This document shows positions 12,380 through 25,368 of a stretch of DNA of 64,000 nucleotides, piece by piece; the stretch's first letter is position 1, and each line of letters begins with the position of its first letter. The notes below the pieces were generated by a model. The model was given only the letters and a program-made list of their open reading frames with translations. It did no database searches and had not been told where the DNA came from. Both the position numbers and the translations under genes were made by a program. Source of the stretch: Dipetalonema caudispina (lineage: Eukaryota > Nematoda > Chromadorea > Rhabditida > Onchocercidae); the NCBI GenBank assembly GCA_013365325.1, contig JABVXV010000009.1, positions 248,001 through 312,000 on the forward strand, read 5' to 3'.

Positions 12380-13704
12380 GCTGAGGTATGATTGAATAGG
12401 TAGTCGTCGGTCTAGTTTACCCATTCGTCCAGTTACCCTTCACAAAATCATCTCCTTTCGTCTTCTAATTACCTAAACCATTTAGCTCAGATCTTACTCC
12501 TTCTTTTCATTCATCACCCTTGTTCGAAACATATTTTACAGATACTTTTCATTGACAAAAAATTAAATGATGGCATTTTCACTCGCATATATCGATAGAT
12601 TCCTCAATACTGAATGAATCTCGTGGGAATGTTTGTCCTATATCTCGAAAGGCATTCATTTACGCCTTTACAAAGCATTCGACGGACGTTGAAAAAGGAA
12701 GAAGACACGATATGGTGAAGATGTATTGGTGTTTCATTCTATGCCGGTGTGTAAAACTAAGTCATTAAGTTGATAATAACACTTCCTTTATTTGAAAACG
12801 ATTAAATTAGTAGTATGTTTGAAATAATTCACTGCCATACTTCACAATGGTTATATACAAAGTGAAAAAAAAATTTTGTTTCTTTTTCAAATGTCACACA
12901 AAATTTGAATTTCTCGTCTTTATCGTTCTTTTCTTTTCTTTTTTTTTCAAACAAGTAAAAAAAGAATTACCCAATTATTAAAGCTTCCATAGGTAATTAA
13001 CTATTTTAGAACAATATAAAAGGGAAATTATTCGTGCAATGTTAGTATATGAAAGATTAGTCATCAAATATTGGAAAAAAAAAGAAAAACAAAACAAAAC
13101 TAAATAGTAAAATTCAACGGATTTGCATATTTGTGCTCACAGTTCACATTTCTGCTAATGTTAACTTCGTTGATAGCATGATAAGCATTGCAAGTACTAT
13201 TGAATGATATCTACAAGAAACAAGAATAGTTTTTTTTTGTTGTTTTTTTTTTCATTAGACTCCGAAAAAAATTGAAATTTCTTACTCAGTTTGGATAACT
13301 TTTCGATGTGTGCTAACTGACTTGGTGAAAAAGATTGCGTCCAGATGATTGGTAATTCAATTAACATTTATAAATTTTAAGCGGATCTTGAACGATTTTT
13401 CTTTTTCCAAATCTATTAGAATTGCATTATTGGTTTTTTTTTTCTATGAGAACCGGTTAAATCAGAATTTTTTGCAGCAGATGTGATTAACTTCTTGTTG
13501 TATCAATAAAAAATGCGATAGTAAAATCATCAGAGATTGTAAACATCAAAAGCATGACAATGCTGAAACATGGATTGCAGATCGATTTTCAGGTTTCTCA
13601 ATTATATGGAAGTGCTGATAGCAGTCACAGCGAATGAATGCTGCTTGAATGAACAAACTTGTTGTTACCTACTTTTTTTAGCTTCTAAATGATAAGATTT
13701 GAAC
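12380..13704. other. Intergenic between convergent genes
   Basis: This is 3' flank of both neighbours. It holds poly(T)/poly(A) tracts near 12870-12960 and 13230-13250 and a short open frame at about 12612-12722. No supported gene or RNA. Confidence 0.6.
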
Positions 13705-15625
13705 TTAACGAGGATTTGATAAAAAATTCATAAGTGATAAATTACTATTATTATCATTCTGTATAGTATAACCGACATTCTCATATATATCATTCATTTT
13801 CCGTTCTTTTTGATCATGCTTTGCAAATATTCTTGCATCAGATATTGGCATTCGATAATGGATGTTTGGCTCGGTGATTGATAATGTTCCGGTATTAGTT
13901 GAATCAATTCGTTTCTTGATGCCAAGTTTTGTCCTGATTATCCTGAAAGTGTAAAAAACGAATAGTTCTGCTGGGAATATTAATGTTTCAATCGTACTTT
14001 TTTCAACTTAAGCAATAAGCTGAATAGAAGGAAACTTTGCAATTTCAAAAATCTTTGAAATGTAGGCTTTGAATTCAATTAAGAGTGAAGCATCATCTTA
14101 TCCTAACTTTCGATATTTCATTTGAAAATTCTACATTCTTCTATGAAATTGTTCGTTCACTTCCTTTAGAAAAAATGATGATGATTTGCTTACCTGCTAA
14201 TCGAAGAAATACTTGGGACATTAAATGCGCTGCAAACACCATCACTGATAAGCCGACTACGAATCTCCCACGAATACATCGATGGTCGACAATGTTTGTA
14301 AATTGCGATTGCTGTCACCACCTTTTTTCATTTAATTATTTTCTAACACAACTGAGATTTTTTAAATTTTCAGTTTATCAGTTTCATTTATCACAAACGT
14401 CAAATTAAGCAGCTTACAGAAAGATGAGATTTGTAACGGCTTGAAAAACATGCAGCGGTATGGCGGATCATATTTCGCGGAACTCAAATTAATTCAAGAG
14501 TAATGGTACAACTACGGTTGAAATGGTTCCTCTGAATTTTGCTGATGCAGTAAGAAGTAATGCATAGTTATCAGTTTACATAAAAATATGAATTCCCTTA
14601 TCGATTCAAATTCGAATTATTGAAATAATAAGAATGATACCTGAGGAAGTGATTTCTTGGGTTTTGAACCACCAATTTTGCCAGGTCGAATTGAGCCGGT
14701 ATCACGATACCTGTTCAAAGCAGCTAGGTTGCAAATCAATTAAATAATGAATCACGAAAAGAAATTAACCAAAATAAAAATAAAAATAAAATTGAATTTC
14801 ATCTATTTGGATTAAAACAGGTTTAATCGAGATGAGTTACAAATTAAATCAAATCAAGTGAAAATTAATGGAATTAACCTGGACAAGATTTTTGAGACAC
14901 AACCATGTGATATTCGCAATTGGCGTGATATCTGACAAGGTTTAATTCCCGAGGTAGCCATTTGGATGATACGCTCCCGAAGATGTACTGGTAGTGGACG
15001 CCCATTAGCATAAATACCACCAAGTTGATTCGTACCGGTACGCGCTAAATATTCCTACTGTTCTAAATATGTAAACTTTAAATTATTCTAAGTTTGTTAA
15101 AGTTCCAACTTTTCAAAAATAGATTTCAAAACGAAATTTAAATTTTTTATGAGATTGATGCATAGAGTATCGTCGGTTTTTTGATTGTATATTTCAGGTG
15201 AAAAAAATTTAATATTGCTCTTAGAAAAACAGTAAGAAAAGGTAAAAATCAAGCTTGTTAATCGCCGCTCATCTTCATCATCGAGAGTAGGTAAGAAGCC
15301 AAAATCATCGTTCCGATCGCACCATTTCCACAGTGTTTGATCACTATTGATTTGTTCACTTTCTTCTATGGTCTGCAAGGTTATTTTAAATGTCACATAT
15401 ACATAGCATGATAAGTTTATCATTAAATGATGGAAAGGATCGGATATATATTTATACACAATCGATAAGAGAACAAACCCTGAGCCATTCTTCAAATTTT
15501 TGACTAAATTCAAAATCACATTGGGTAGTGAAATTATCAGTAGTAGTGGTACCACACATTGTTGATGAATTTATTGGTGTTGTTATTGTTGTCGAAGTAT
15601 CACTGGTCACAAGCGTTGAATGCAT
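13705..15625 (-). CDS. Pax (paired-box) transcription factor, no homeodomain
   Basis: Nuclear DNA-binding regulator. Minus-strand exons: 15625-15479, 15372-about 15231, 15044-14879, 14710-14641, 14321-14194, 13942-13705 (stop TAA). All phases fit, giving about 296 aa. The paired domain (about residues 97-224, the usual 128) reads [44 protein letters not shown], then the RED half [16 protein letters not shown] and SISSISRIIRTK. The Ser/Thr-rich first exon ([12 protein letters not shown]) has no known domain. The tail of about 70 residues has no homeobox and no octapeptide that I can see. The wording is closest to Pax2/5/8 (SINRIIRTK), but the RED half is divergent; C. elegans egl-38, pax-2 and npax genes are the comparison set. 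The exon 2-3 junction is least certain. Confidence 0.85.
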
Positions 15626-17442
15626 ATCGGCTATGCGATGGTATCTAAAAATTTAGCTGCATAACCTTATCATACTACTTTCCGATTCTTCTGTTGAAGA
15701 TATTATGGCTTAGAGTATGAGAAGTATATTTTGAGTAAGGGAACTGCTGGACGAAACATGTGAAAAACTAAATGCTTACCAGAAGCTTTGAACACCAAAA
15801 ACGGACTTTTTGTTGCTATTGGATCCCTGCTGATAAAACCGGTCTTCCAGGTAGCACTACTACCTTCCATCATCTCTCGGTATTTGTTGTTACCTTATAT
15901 TACCAAAGAATAACAGAAACAGCTTTTTGATATTCATAGAATTGCTCATCAAAATGTTTTCCCGATCTTCGATCCTAGTCCCCTGTTAATAATGCTCTCT
16001 CATTGTTGCAATTTCTAAGTGATATGGGGAGTGGTCATATTCAATTACACGTCATCCTCCCGATAAGAATATCCAAGGATGAAGATGCAGCGAAGGAAAA
16101 AGCTCAGAAGGATGAAAGTTCATTGAATTTATTTCAGATAATACTCGTTGATCAGCAATTCTACATATTGTGATTGCATTGAGTAGCTGACTGCTGATTT
16201 ATTATGGTAGTTTAGAATGAAGAAAGATTTAGAAAAAGTGCTATAAATAGTTCGTGATACATCAGAGTGTTGAAAATGATTTAGCAAGCAAGCAGACGGA
16301 AAGATACTGAATCGTTCAGTCAAAACCAAAAGGTTTTTGATGAAAACAACATGTCCACATAGTTCATCCTAAACACAAACATTGTTTTGAATGATTTTTT
16401 TTTTTTTTTTAATTAACCAACTGTTTTATTTTTATTGATAATTAGTCATTACAGTGATCACAAGGATGTTTATTCTTATAGGAAATGAATAAATACACGA
16501 TGATATGTGGAAAGATAAATGAGTGATCACCATGTTGATTCTCATTCTAAGATTCTTGAAAGAAGTAGTTCTAATATTTTCAACCTGAAAAGATGAATAG
16601 CCATGACGAACTTCACAAAACTTTGGTAAAATAATGTTGACACTCTTCAATGAAGAACTGTTTGATCATCCAAATGATTTGTTTTACCATAGTATGCTAA
16701 TTTTACAGTATAGGTCATGGATGATAGTAGTGAGAATGATGATGATAATGATGACATAACTTTTTTTATGCTTATCATTCTATATGTAAACTTGTAAATT
16801 AACACTTTGATATAAATATTGTGCATGATATGATTACATTTATTAAATGTTCCAACAAGTCTTTTGTAAAACTTACTAACTTATCCAAAATATAAACGAA
16901 CTGTAATGAAGGTAATCAGTTACGGTTGTTTCCTCATAAATGATTTTTTTTTTAGGTAAAAAGTGTTGGAAGTATTTATTAGAAAAATGAATCAACCTTT
17001 TTTTATTAATGAATTGCATCTTTCTATCTTCACTGCAGATGGAAAAGAAAGAAATGGAAAGAAAGAAATCTTCACAAGTTTTTCAATCCTTAGAAAATTC
17101 AAGCTTTTTTTTTAACGCATCCTAGAATTTTTCATATTCTTCCCGAAGTAATTGTATGAAAATGTTTTTTGAACATGAAAAAAAAAATGATGATTTCATC
17201 ATTTGCAGAAGTTTTTCTTTTCATCTGGAACTGAAATTGACTATACTTTTAGCAAATTCAGGTAAATTTTCTGAAAGCAAAGATGCAAGATAGAAGCTAG
17301 AAAGGAAGAAAGGACAGGGAGTTGCACAGGCCTTAGAACTTTATCAACCTGTTATTTTGGTGTGGAAAACAATAACGATATATTGACTACCATCACAAAT
17401 ACATAGTGATAGAATCAACAGTGAAATTTGGAATATTGAATT
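15626..17442. other. Intergenic upstream of the Pax gene
   Basis: The two minus-strand genes are tandem, so this stretch should hold the Pax promoter and the 3' end of the FAFA precursor. Two open frames on the minus strand (16129-16329, 16432-16650) lack splice or family support. Nothing else seen. Confidence 0.55.
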
Positions 17443-20400
17443 TCAAGCGAATAATAAATAGGGACCACCACGTTTTGCGAATGCAAAATTACGCATGGAA
17501 TGTGTTGGAGATTCAAAACGCATTGATTTCTTGTCGTAGCAGTTTATATCCTGTAAAACTATGCATTATTATAATGATATAATCAGTTATTTTCATTGTT
17601 TAAAATTCTAAGTTTATAATTTGAAACTTATAATTCAAAATTAAAAATAGAGATGGATGGATTAGCCAGCAACTCCGATAAATGCATGCTAATGGAGAAA
17701 CTGTCTCAGCTAAAATTTATACTAAACTTTCTGCCAAAATTTAGCGCAAAAGCCTTTTTGATGGTAACCAGCGAGAATTGAATATTATTAGCATTTTCCA
17801 GCGTTTCTGTTCAGATCTGTTCTGTTGTCAGAAATGTTGACAGTTAGTGAAAAATGTTGATGACAGTTTTCTACAGTACGTCTGATTTTACATTAAATCG
17901 CATTCAGTCATCCAACAACTTCAGTAACACAGCTCAGTAAAAAGGAGATTCATTTTGAAATGTAATCACAAACAAACTACAACAATCGTAGTTTGAACCT
18001 TTCATTAATAATGTTACCATTTGAAAGTATGAGAATGAAATCTGAAAATGCGAAAATCGCTTTTAAATCTAAGATAAAATTACTTTACAGAAAGTAATTC
18101 GACAATAAAATAAAAACTAGAATAAATAAGAGGCGGACAAATAATCATTAATTAAGCAACTCTGAAAAAAAGCTTACCTCATCGTCATATCGTTTAGCAA
18201 AAGCAAATCTCGAAGGGTATCGCTTTGCGAATGCAAATTTAGCTCGTTTTGCAAATGTTGATGATTCGCGTCTGTCTAACATATCATCTGTTATCTGCAA
18301 AAGATTTTGAAAAAGACTGTTTGAGCTAAAAAAATTGGGGAAAATTAGTAAATTCACAAGCTAAAAAAAGAAATGTATCATTTTGCGTGATTGAATTTGT
18401 GTTGAAGTTATTCTGAGAGATCACTGTGAAATTATTTTGAGAGACTATTATGATATTTCAAAAAGTAAACAATAGCAAAACTAAGTAAGAAGATGAATTG
18501 GGAAGTATTTTCAAGATGTTTGAACATTTATGCTTATAGATCTAATCAATGCTAATTTTTGTTTCCTATAAATAATCATTTGGATGTTAAATTTTGTTGA
18601 AGCTATGCTAGTAGTCGCTGATTAACGAAAAGAATAACCTCTTGACATGAAATGATAGTGAGAAGTAGTGATATGAATACGATAAGTACCTTGAAACCAG
18701 AAGCCATCTTTCAATGTATTCTGAAACAAGAGCTTTACAAATATCACCGGGAGACATTTTATCAGTAACGACGAATAATCAGTTCAATGCAATCAGCATA
18801 TCAGATAATTTCAACATGTTTATTCCAAGACTTCAATTGCAAAAATTTTATTTGAAGTCATTCTTCGTCACTTAAATTTATTGAGTTAATGATGTCATTA
18901 ATAGGCTTTTCTCGAAAAAAATTTTTTTTGAAGGTTTGAGATAAAAAAATACGTGGACCTCAAATTTTTTTATGCGAACCGAATTTTATTTTTTGTTTGT
19001 TTAGAAAAAATTGTTGCTTTTAATTTTTGTTGCTAATGAAATATGTTAGAAACTTCTAGTGATTTTCCGTAGTTAATGATCAAACCGTAAAAATATGCTT
19101 TTTCTGCTTTCTAATCTTATCAAATTGTTTATATTCTTATCGGAACAAATTTAACCCTTTATTTAGTTTTTGATGCATTAATTTAAGGATTAATGAGTTT
19201 TACTCAATATATGTCAGCAATATTTCTAAAAAAGCAAAAATGGATGCAATCAATCAGCCGATTAGTTTATTATTATTTTGTAAAAAACGGAACCATATAG
19301 TTATCATAATAAGCTATATTTTTCTTTTCTTACTTTACTAATTCTTGGTTGTTTTTACTCTATCCAACCATTTTAGTTCCCTGTCGTCAGACATCAAATT
19401 CGTCATGATTAAATTTCAACAATTGATAGAAATGGACATAACGGTTGATTGCATAACAGAGAAGATCTAAGTCGTTGACAATTATCTCTACAAAAAAAAT
19501 TATTCAAAGATGTTAAATGATTAAGTGGTGTAAACTTCTGGAAAACAATTAAATTTCTGACAACTTCCGAAAGTAACGATAATTAAGGTACGAGACAAAA
19601 GATACCTTAAAATTTTCTATGAATGAAAAACGATCCTAAAGTCTATATGAAGATAAAAAAATGCTCTGCACCATATGCATCACATACATAAATAACCGCG
19701 TAGAAAGAATGAAAATTACGGCATAATATAATTTTCTTAGAAAGCTGAAAAATGTAGTAAATTGAAATGTACTCTAATTTCATATTTCATCTTCTTTTTC
19801 ATTCCACTATCATTTTTCATCTTTTTTCCATTGGTGACATTTGTTGACAACTGACCGTACTAAAGCATATTAAAGAAATTTTTGAAAATTCCGAAGAAAA
19901 CATTTTGGGGACTAAAAATTTTTGTGGAAACTATAAATGAAATTTTTTCGCCTCACAACCACTAATAATGATTAAAATAGAACTAATTATTATCGTACAT
20001 AACATTCGCGACAGATATTAAGCTTTGGTCGCATTCATTTTCCACAAATTCTCTTAACTAAAAATGGTTTCAAATTTCACAAATACTGATGGTTTTCTGA
20101 TCCTTTTACATCATCCATTCATGTTTTTTCCAGTCATTCTCTTCGCAATTATATTTTTTTAATAAAACTATTTTGCACTGAGGAGAAAAAAAAAAAAAAA
20201 AAAACAAACCGACAAATTTAATTTGATGCCATGGAATTTTTCTCATTAACAAACGACAAAGTCAATACTTAAAATGTCGTGAATCCAAAAATTTTTATGA
20301 CAAGTATTTCTAAATAAAATTAACTTATGTTGTAGAATTATTCTTATTTGAATGATTGTCATACAAAATGCGATTGTCATACAAATTTGAATGATTGTCA

Positions 20401-20873
20401 TACAAAATGCGAATTGAGGAAGGTTATAATATCTAACATAAATCATTTTGCTTATAGTCATCCTTACCTGAGATACGGTAAAACAATCCGCCTTATTATC
20501 CACATTAATAAATCACAGTTAGATTAATTCTAACCATATTTGCGAAAAGATTGCTACACAATAACCTTTGTTCCTTACGCTTCATACAGTATTGTAATAC
20601 AATGTTCTCTGTATTGTCTCACTCCTACTTCACACATATATATATATATATATAGGTATACCAAAACAATGAGTTCAGTTTTATTCCTTTAGAGTTCTTG
20701 TGTTTCAGTTCTATTTTTTTGTGTTTTTTGGCTTCATTCTTTGATAACAATTTCAATTTCTGTCCTCTACTATATTTACCAATAAAGATTTTTCTACGGT
20801 GTAATTCTACACTACTCACATCTACATCCCATCGTTGATCAACTCCATTATTGACAAGCGATTCAAGATTATC
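17443..20873 (-). CDS. nlp-20: FAFA neuropeptide precursor, nlp-20-like (5' end unresolved)
   Basis: Secretory prohormone. The last exon (17550-17443, stop TGA) encodes MRNFAFA-KR-GGPYLLFA. The preceding exon (18287-18178, donor GTAAGC) encodes ESSTFA-KR, AKFAFA-KR, YPSRFAFA-KR and YDDE. Dibasic KR sites would release peptides ending in FA with no amidation glycine; from memory, C. elegans nlp-20 encodes FAFA-ending peptides of this type. Upstream in phase lie a 31-nt exon (18720-18690, NTLKDGFWFQ) and a 54-nt exon with strong splice sites (20873-20820, DNLESLVNNG). These look like propeptide and are less certain. No signal peptide was found, so at least one 5' exon is missing, probably above 20873. 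Confidence 0.72.
20345..20410. repeat. Two-copy 27-bp tandem repeat with partial third copy
   Basis: A unit beginning ATTTGAATGATTGTCATAC occurs at about 20345-20371 and 20384-20410, with a partial ATTGTCATACAA copy between them. It falls within a presumed intron of the FAFA precursor gene. A local duplication. Confidence 0.75.
20636..20654. repeat. (TA)n microsatellite
   Basis: About nine TA units preceded by CACACA. It flanks the 54-nt exon of the FAFA precursor gene. Confidence 0.9.
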
Positions 20874-23800
20874 CTGTAATGTTTAAGAAGAACCTCTCCT
20901 AAGGAAGAAAACAATTTTCACCAAATATTCGAGAGTGTCTAAAGTAAAGTTTTCCCAAATCAACAAACATATAAAAAAACCACGGCATAAGGCCTCAAAT
21001 AAAAATTAGTCGAAACTGTGCTGCTATTCCACATTTGGTATTACTGTTACTGTTGCCATTAACAAATATTGTTGTCTTTTTTGCTTTAGCTTGATCTTGG
21101 CTACAGCCAAGCTTTTCTCATGTATGAATTAAAGTACTGGAAGCAAAATATCAAAACTTATTATGTCTAATGGATACGTTGCAATGATAAATAATTGCGG
21201 ATGCAACTCACTGATTGGATAAGTATCCTATAGTATAAGCAATTTCGTCCTTCCATTCAGGTATAAACGGCAGGTATGTAAACAAAAGATTTGATTCAAT
21301 TCCAATACATGAAATTAAATCAGATCAAATTCGGAAAATTTGGTTTTGGATTGCGTTTAATGCTTGGACAACAGCAAGTAATAAAACATCGAACTAATTT
21401 TACATGCTTCAATGTTGTGATTAAACAAATCCCCCTAATTAATCAAATATATTTTCAAAAATAATACAGCGCAAATAATTTTCATTCTTAGCAAGAAATT
21501 TTTAGCATACCTAATAATCTTATCACGAATTGGGATGACAAATCAAACTATCTTATTCAGTCCTGCTAGCAGACTTTGAATTTAAATGGGTTAACTGAAG
21601 TTAAATGCTGTCAAAAGATTTTGTGATAACACGTAAATTTTGCCTGGATTTGCTAAAATTAGTATTATTTTGAGACCAACATCACAACTTTTTTAAACTA
21701 TTTGGCCCAGTTTTGAAGCTGCCTATATTTAGCTCTTTAAACAACCAGTCATTTTTTTCAAATATCAAGGAATATACCAACCCTTTTTACTTTTTATTAA
21801 CTTATTCAATTCGTTTTCTTGACCACTACTAAAAGAAAATTTTATGACCACTGCTGCAAAATAAGATTTTTGAGGCTTTTTGCATGGTCTCAAATTTTTT
21901 CGTTGGATATGGAGCTTTTTTTCCAAAGAATTCTATAAATTCTCTGGAAATTCCGAAAATTCCATTTGCTGTGTTGCAAAGACTAGACCATTTGATTTTT
22001 TTGTGAACCTAAACAAATAGTTACAAAATTACTTCCTGAAATCTCTACGAGTGTTTGATATTCTTAAATTAACTTAATCAGTATTTCTTCGTTTTATTAT
22101 ACTTACACTTACTGGAATAAATGAAAGGGATAAAGCGTCTTTACTAATTAAATTACAATTAAAACACTCAGGGAGAAATTGAAAGGCATAAAGACTCTAC
22201 TTCACTAAAAATTCAATATTAGATTTATTATTCCTTGCCATATTCTTCTGTCTAAAATTACTTCATGAAGATAACCTTTCAACCATTATTGGCTTATCCA
22301 TTCAAAGAAGTGGCCTGAAATTTCATTAAATTTTGATTTAAAATAAGCATAAAATTTAAAATATGAAGCAAACAAATTGCGAATATGGTCATGGAAATTT
22401 TAAACAGTAACAATGTCATATTTGAAAAACGCTTATTTCCTCCATATGAAGGAATGACGAAATTACAACAATTAAAAATTTGATCTCTATTGTTCCAGAA
22501 AGGCGTATATATGATACAAATCCTTTGCTCCCTTCCTTGCTATGATCGAAAAGTTGTAGAAAAAAAAAGATTTGATATGTCATGTTATCTTTGCAGCATA
22601 AATGCAAGCTTTTTATGAATAAATTACCAACTTCATTCCTTCGTTATGAAAAAAGAAGTATGTCACAATGTTATTTCTTCTGCGGGCATATTTAACAAAG
22701 AATTAAGGAATTACAATTTGAATTTTGTTGTACGGATTTTTAAGGCATTCAGTTCTTCCAGGGGACAATGCGAATTGTCATTCAGGCAAATCGCGAGGAA
22801 GATAAGGCCTGAAGAATATTTTGATGATAAAGGCATTGCAACCATAAGATGAAACAATATTATTTGCCATGGAGACAATTCACAAGGAGACAATGGATTC
22901 CTTAGCTTTTAATGAGTAAGGCTTTATAATCAAACGAAAAGGAGAATTTAGCTTTAGTCAGCAAGGCCTTATAACCAAACAAAAAGCAACTTGTCATGGA
23001 GACCATTTGCAAATAAGCTAATGCATTCCTTCAACGAATTGTCCATGAATAAATTTTTGTGTTTGGTTTAAAATTTCAGTGAAATATAGGCTTGAAAGAA
23101 AGATGAAATATTACTTTAAACAGTCAATACTTTACATTAACTAGGAATGAAATGTATCATTGTTATAATTAAGGTATTCGATTCCAAGGATGGAATCCAA
23201 TTTTGCAAAGCTCTTTAATAAACGTTACGAAAAGAAATTTGCTTTAGCGAAGTAATTTTTAATATAATTGAAAATTACTTACAAGCAAAATGGATCTTTC
23301 TTTATTTGTTAAATGAATGGTTTATCAACCAAAGATAAGTAAAGAATCAGAAATATTAATAGACTGCAAATGCTAAAAAGACAAGAATAAATAAATTTGG
23401 CCAAATTTTTTCTTAAGATATAAATGAGTAAGATAAACTAAAATTGCATTCAGTGTAAAAGTGATACTAAGTTTAGTTTGGATAAATTAAATCTTTTTTC
23501 TTAGATGATGAAGCAAAAAATCATTTCATATAAGTATCATGATGTAATGAAATGTGATCAAAGATATGTGGCATCTGTCAAGAATAATTTCATTCGAATA
23601 GTATCTATGAATTTTTGAAGCGTAGAATTTAAAGCTTGAGGCTATGTGCTAATATAACGAATGTTTGCTTATTTAAGATGATATCAATGTTGATCAGGGA
23701 AAAATCAGGAAGGATTCCGTGTATGCAGTCAGGGACGAAACTTTAAAAAATATTTATATTAATAGAAGCTCATTGAAATCTGTTGTAAAAAATGTCAACA

Positions 23801-25368
23801 GATTAGTTATGATGGTGACACTAATGCAGTGTATATAAAGAAATAGCTGAAAAAAAGTGATGATAGTTGAAGTAATAATAGTCGTGTTAGAAATATTTTT
23901 TTGAAGTTTTTTTGTTTTTTAATTTTTTTTTTTAATATCTTTTAGATTTATTTCATTTGTTTTTTTTTTTTTTGTAATTCTTTTTAATAAATTTTTCAAA
24001 TTTTTTGGAAATTTTCTGATGTTATCAACAAGATAATAAATCTTTTCTAAGTTAATATGATTTGAATAGAAAAAGAAAAGAAATGATTGTGATATTATGA
24101 AATGTTAGGAGTGATCTTGTTGTAAACATTTATACAAAGGAAGATTTGATAAAGATTGGAATTGCATGGAAGTATACTTTCTACCAATTGATTTAACTTC
24201 ACGTCTAACTTCCAAATTTTTTTTTTTTCTCGTTTTGATTTTTTTCTTTATAATGCAAAAGTTATAAGGTTTTGCATCCATTAGACTTACAAAATTTTTT
24301 TTATTTTATTGCTTGCGACTTATCGATGTCACCTAGGCACTTTTTTGAAATAGCCTTGAAATATATAAGTTGTCTGAAGATTTCATTCATTTACGCTTAA
24401 GCCTAGCAAATAAACCGTAAACTGACGTAATATTATCTCACGTCACAAATGTGATAGACGTAAACGTTGCATTTCATCCCCTATGATATTCCTTTAACAA
24501 AGAAGGTGGTGTAGTAGACAGGTATATGCAAATTGTGGTTAAGGTTTTTTTTTTGCTTCATTAATTACTTTAAATCGAACTTTGAGGAAAAGGACGTTCG
24601 TTGGTTTGCTACTATCCGTCAACAGTTCATTATGAGTAATCGCAGGTAATTATTTAATTAATTGATAGTTCAGGTTTTAGCAGTTAAACTGAACATATTC
24701 ATATATCATCTATTTCTAATCTGATATTTGTTTTGTTATTTGATATTTAGGTATTTTGATATTTAGTTCTGTATTTGTTTTGTTTCTTCTTGTTTTTTTT
24801 TTTTGTTTTTTTTTTTTTTGGTTTAGATGTTCTTTTTTTTATTCTACTGATTATCCTTTTTGTTACTTTAATATGTTTTTTACTTTTATATTAAATTGCC
24901 CTAAATGACAATCTATAAGCTTCTAAAATTTTAGTCGATAATTCAGTTGAGAGGTAAATCCAGTAGAGATAATCATTATCTTATCATCATTACTATTGTC
25001 ACTACCACTATTATCTGAAAGAATTATTTAAGTACTTGAAGAGTTTTGTCAAAGAGGAAAAATGATGTTGGAAATTTTTGCTTTAATATGGACGATTGTT
25101 TTGTGGGGCAAGTGATATCCCTATGTTTTTCTACGGTCGGTGGAAAAGATCAATTTGCATGCTTGATATATTCGACTTTTTTGGAAATATGTTTGTTGTA
25201 TAGAGTTCAAAGGAATCATATAGATACTTCAAGACAGACAGAATGAATCGAGAAAAGGTAACAAAGTGAGTTACTTTCATCAGTATCTAAAAATGCTAAA
25301 AGTAGTTTTAAATATGTAAGAAAGAAAGAATTTCAAGTTATTTCAGCTTACAAACAAATGCAACCTCA
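20874..25368. other. Long AT-rich intergenic region
   Basis: It lies between the 5' end of the FAFA gene (minus) and APEH (plus), so both promoters and the missing signal-peptide exon probably fall here. Imperfect local duplications lie at about 22855-23035 and long T tracts near 23890-23990 and 24780-24830. Open frames at 22646-22852 and 25046-25246 show no domain. No RNA gene recognised. Confidence 0.55.
22855..23035. repeat. Imperfect interleaved duplications
   Basis: Two diverged words recur: TAAGGCTTTATAATCAAACGA (near 22917, continuing) against AAGGCCTTATAACCAAACAA (near 22963), and CATGGAGACAATT against CATGGAGACCATT with ATTCCTT after each. This suggests an old duplication of about 45-90 bp. 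Confidence 0.5.

Noticed and set aside
15097..15555. 152-codon minus-strand ORF across the Pax locus
   Set aside because: It reads through two introns. Only 15372-15231 and part of 15555-15479 (the latter in another frame) belong to Pax exons, as shown by acceptor/donor sites and phase.
20345..20410. Regularly spaced repeat as a CRISPR-like array
   Set aside because: Only two full units with a partial third, no spacers of constant size, and a eukaryotic context.
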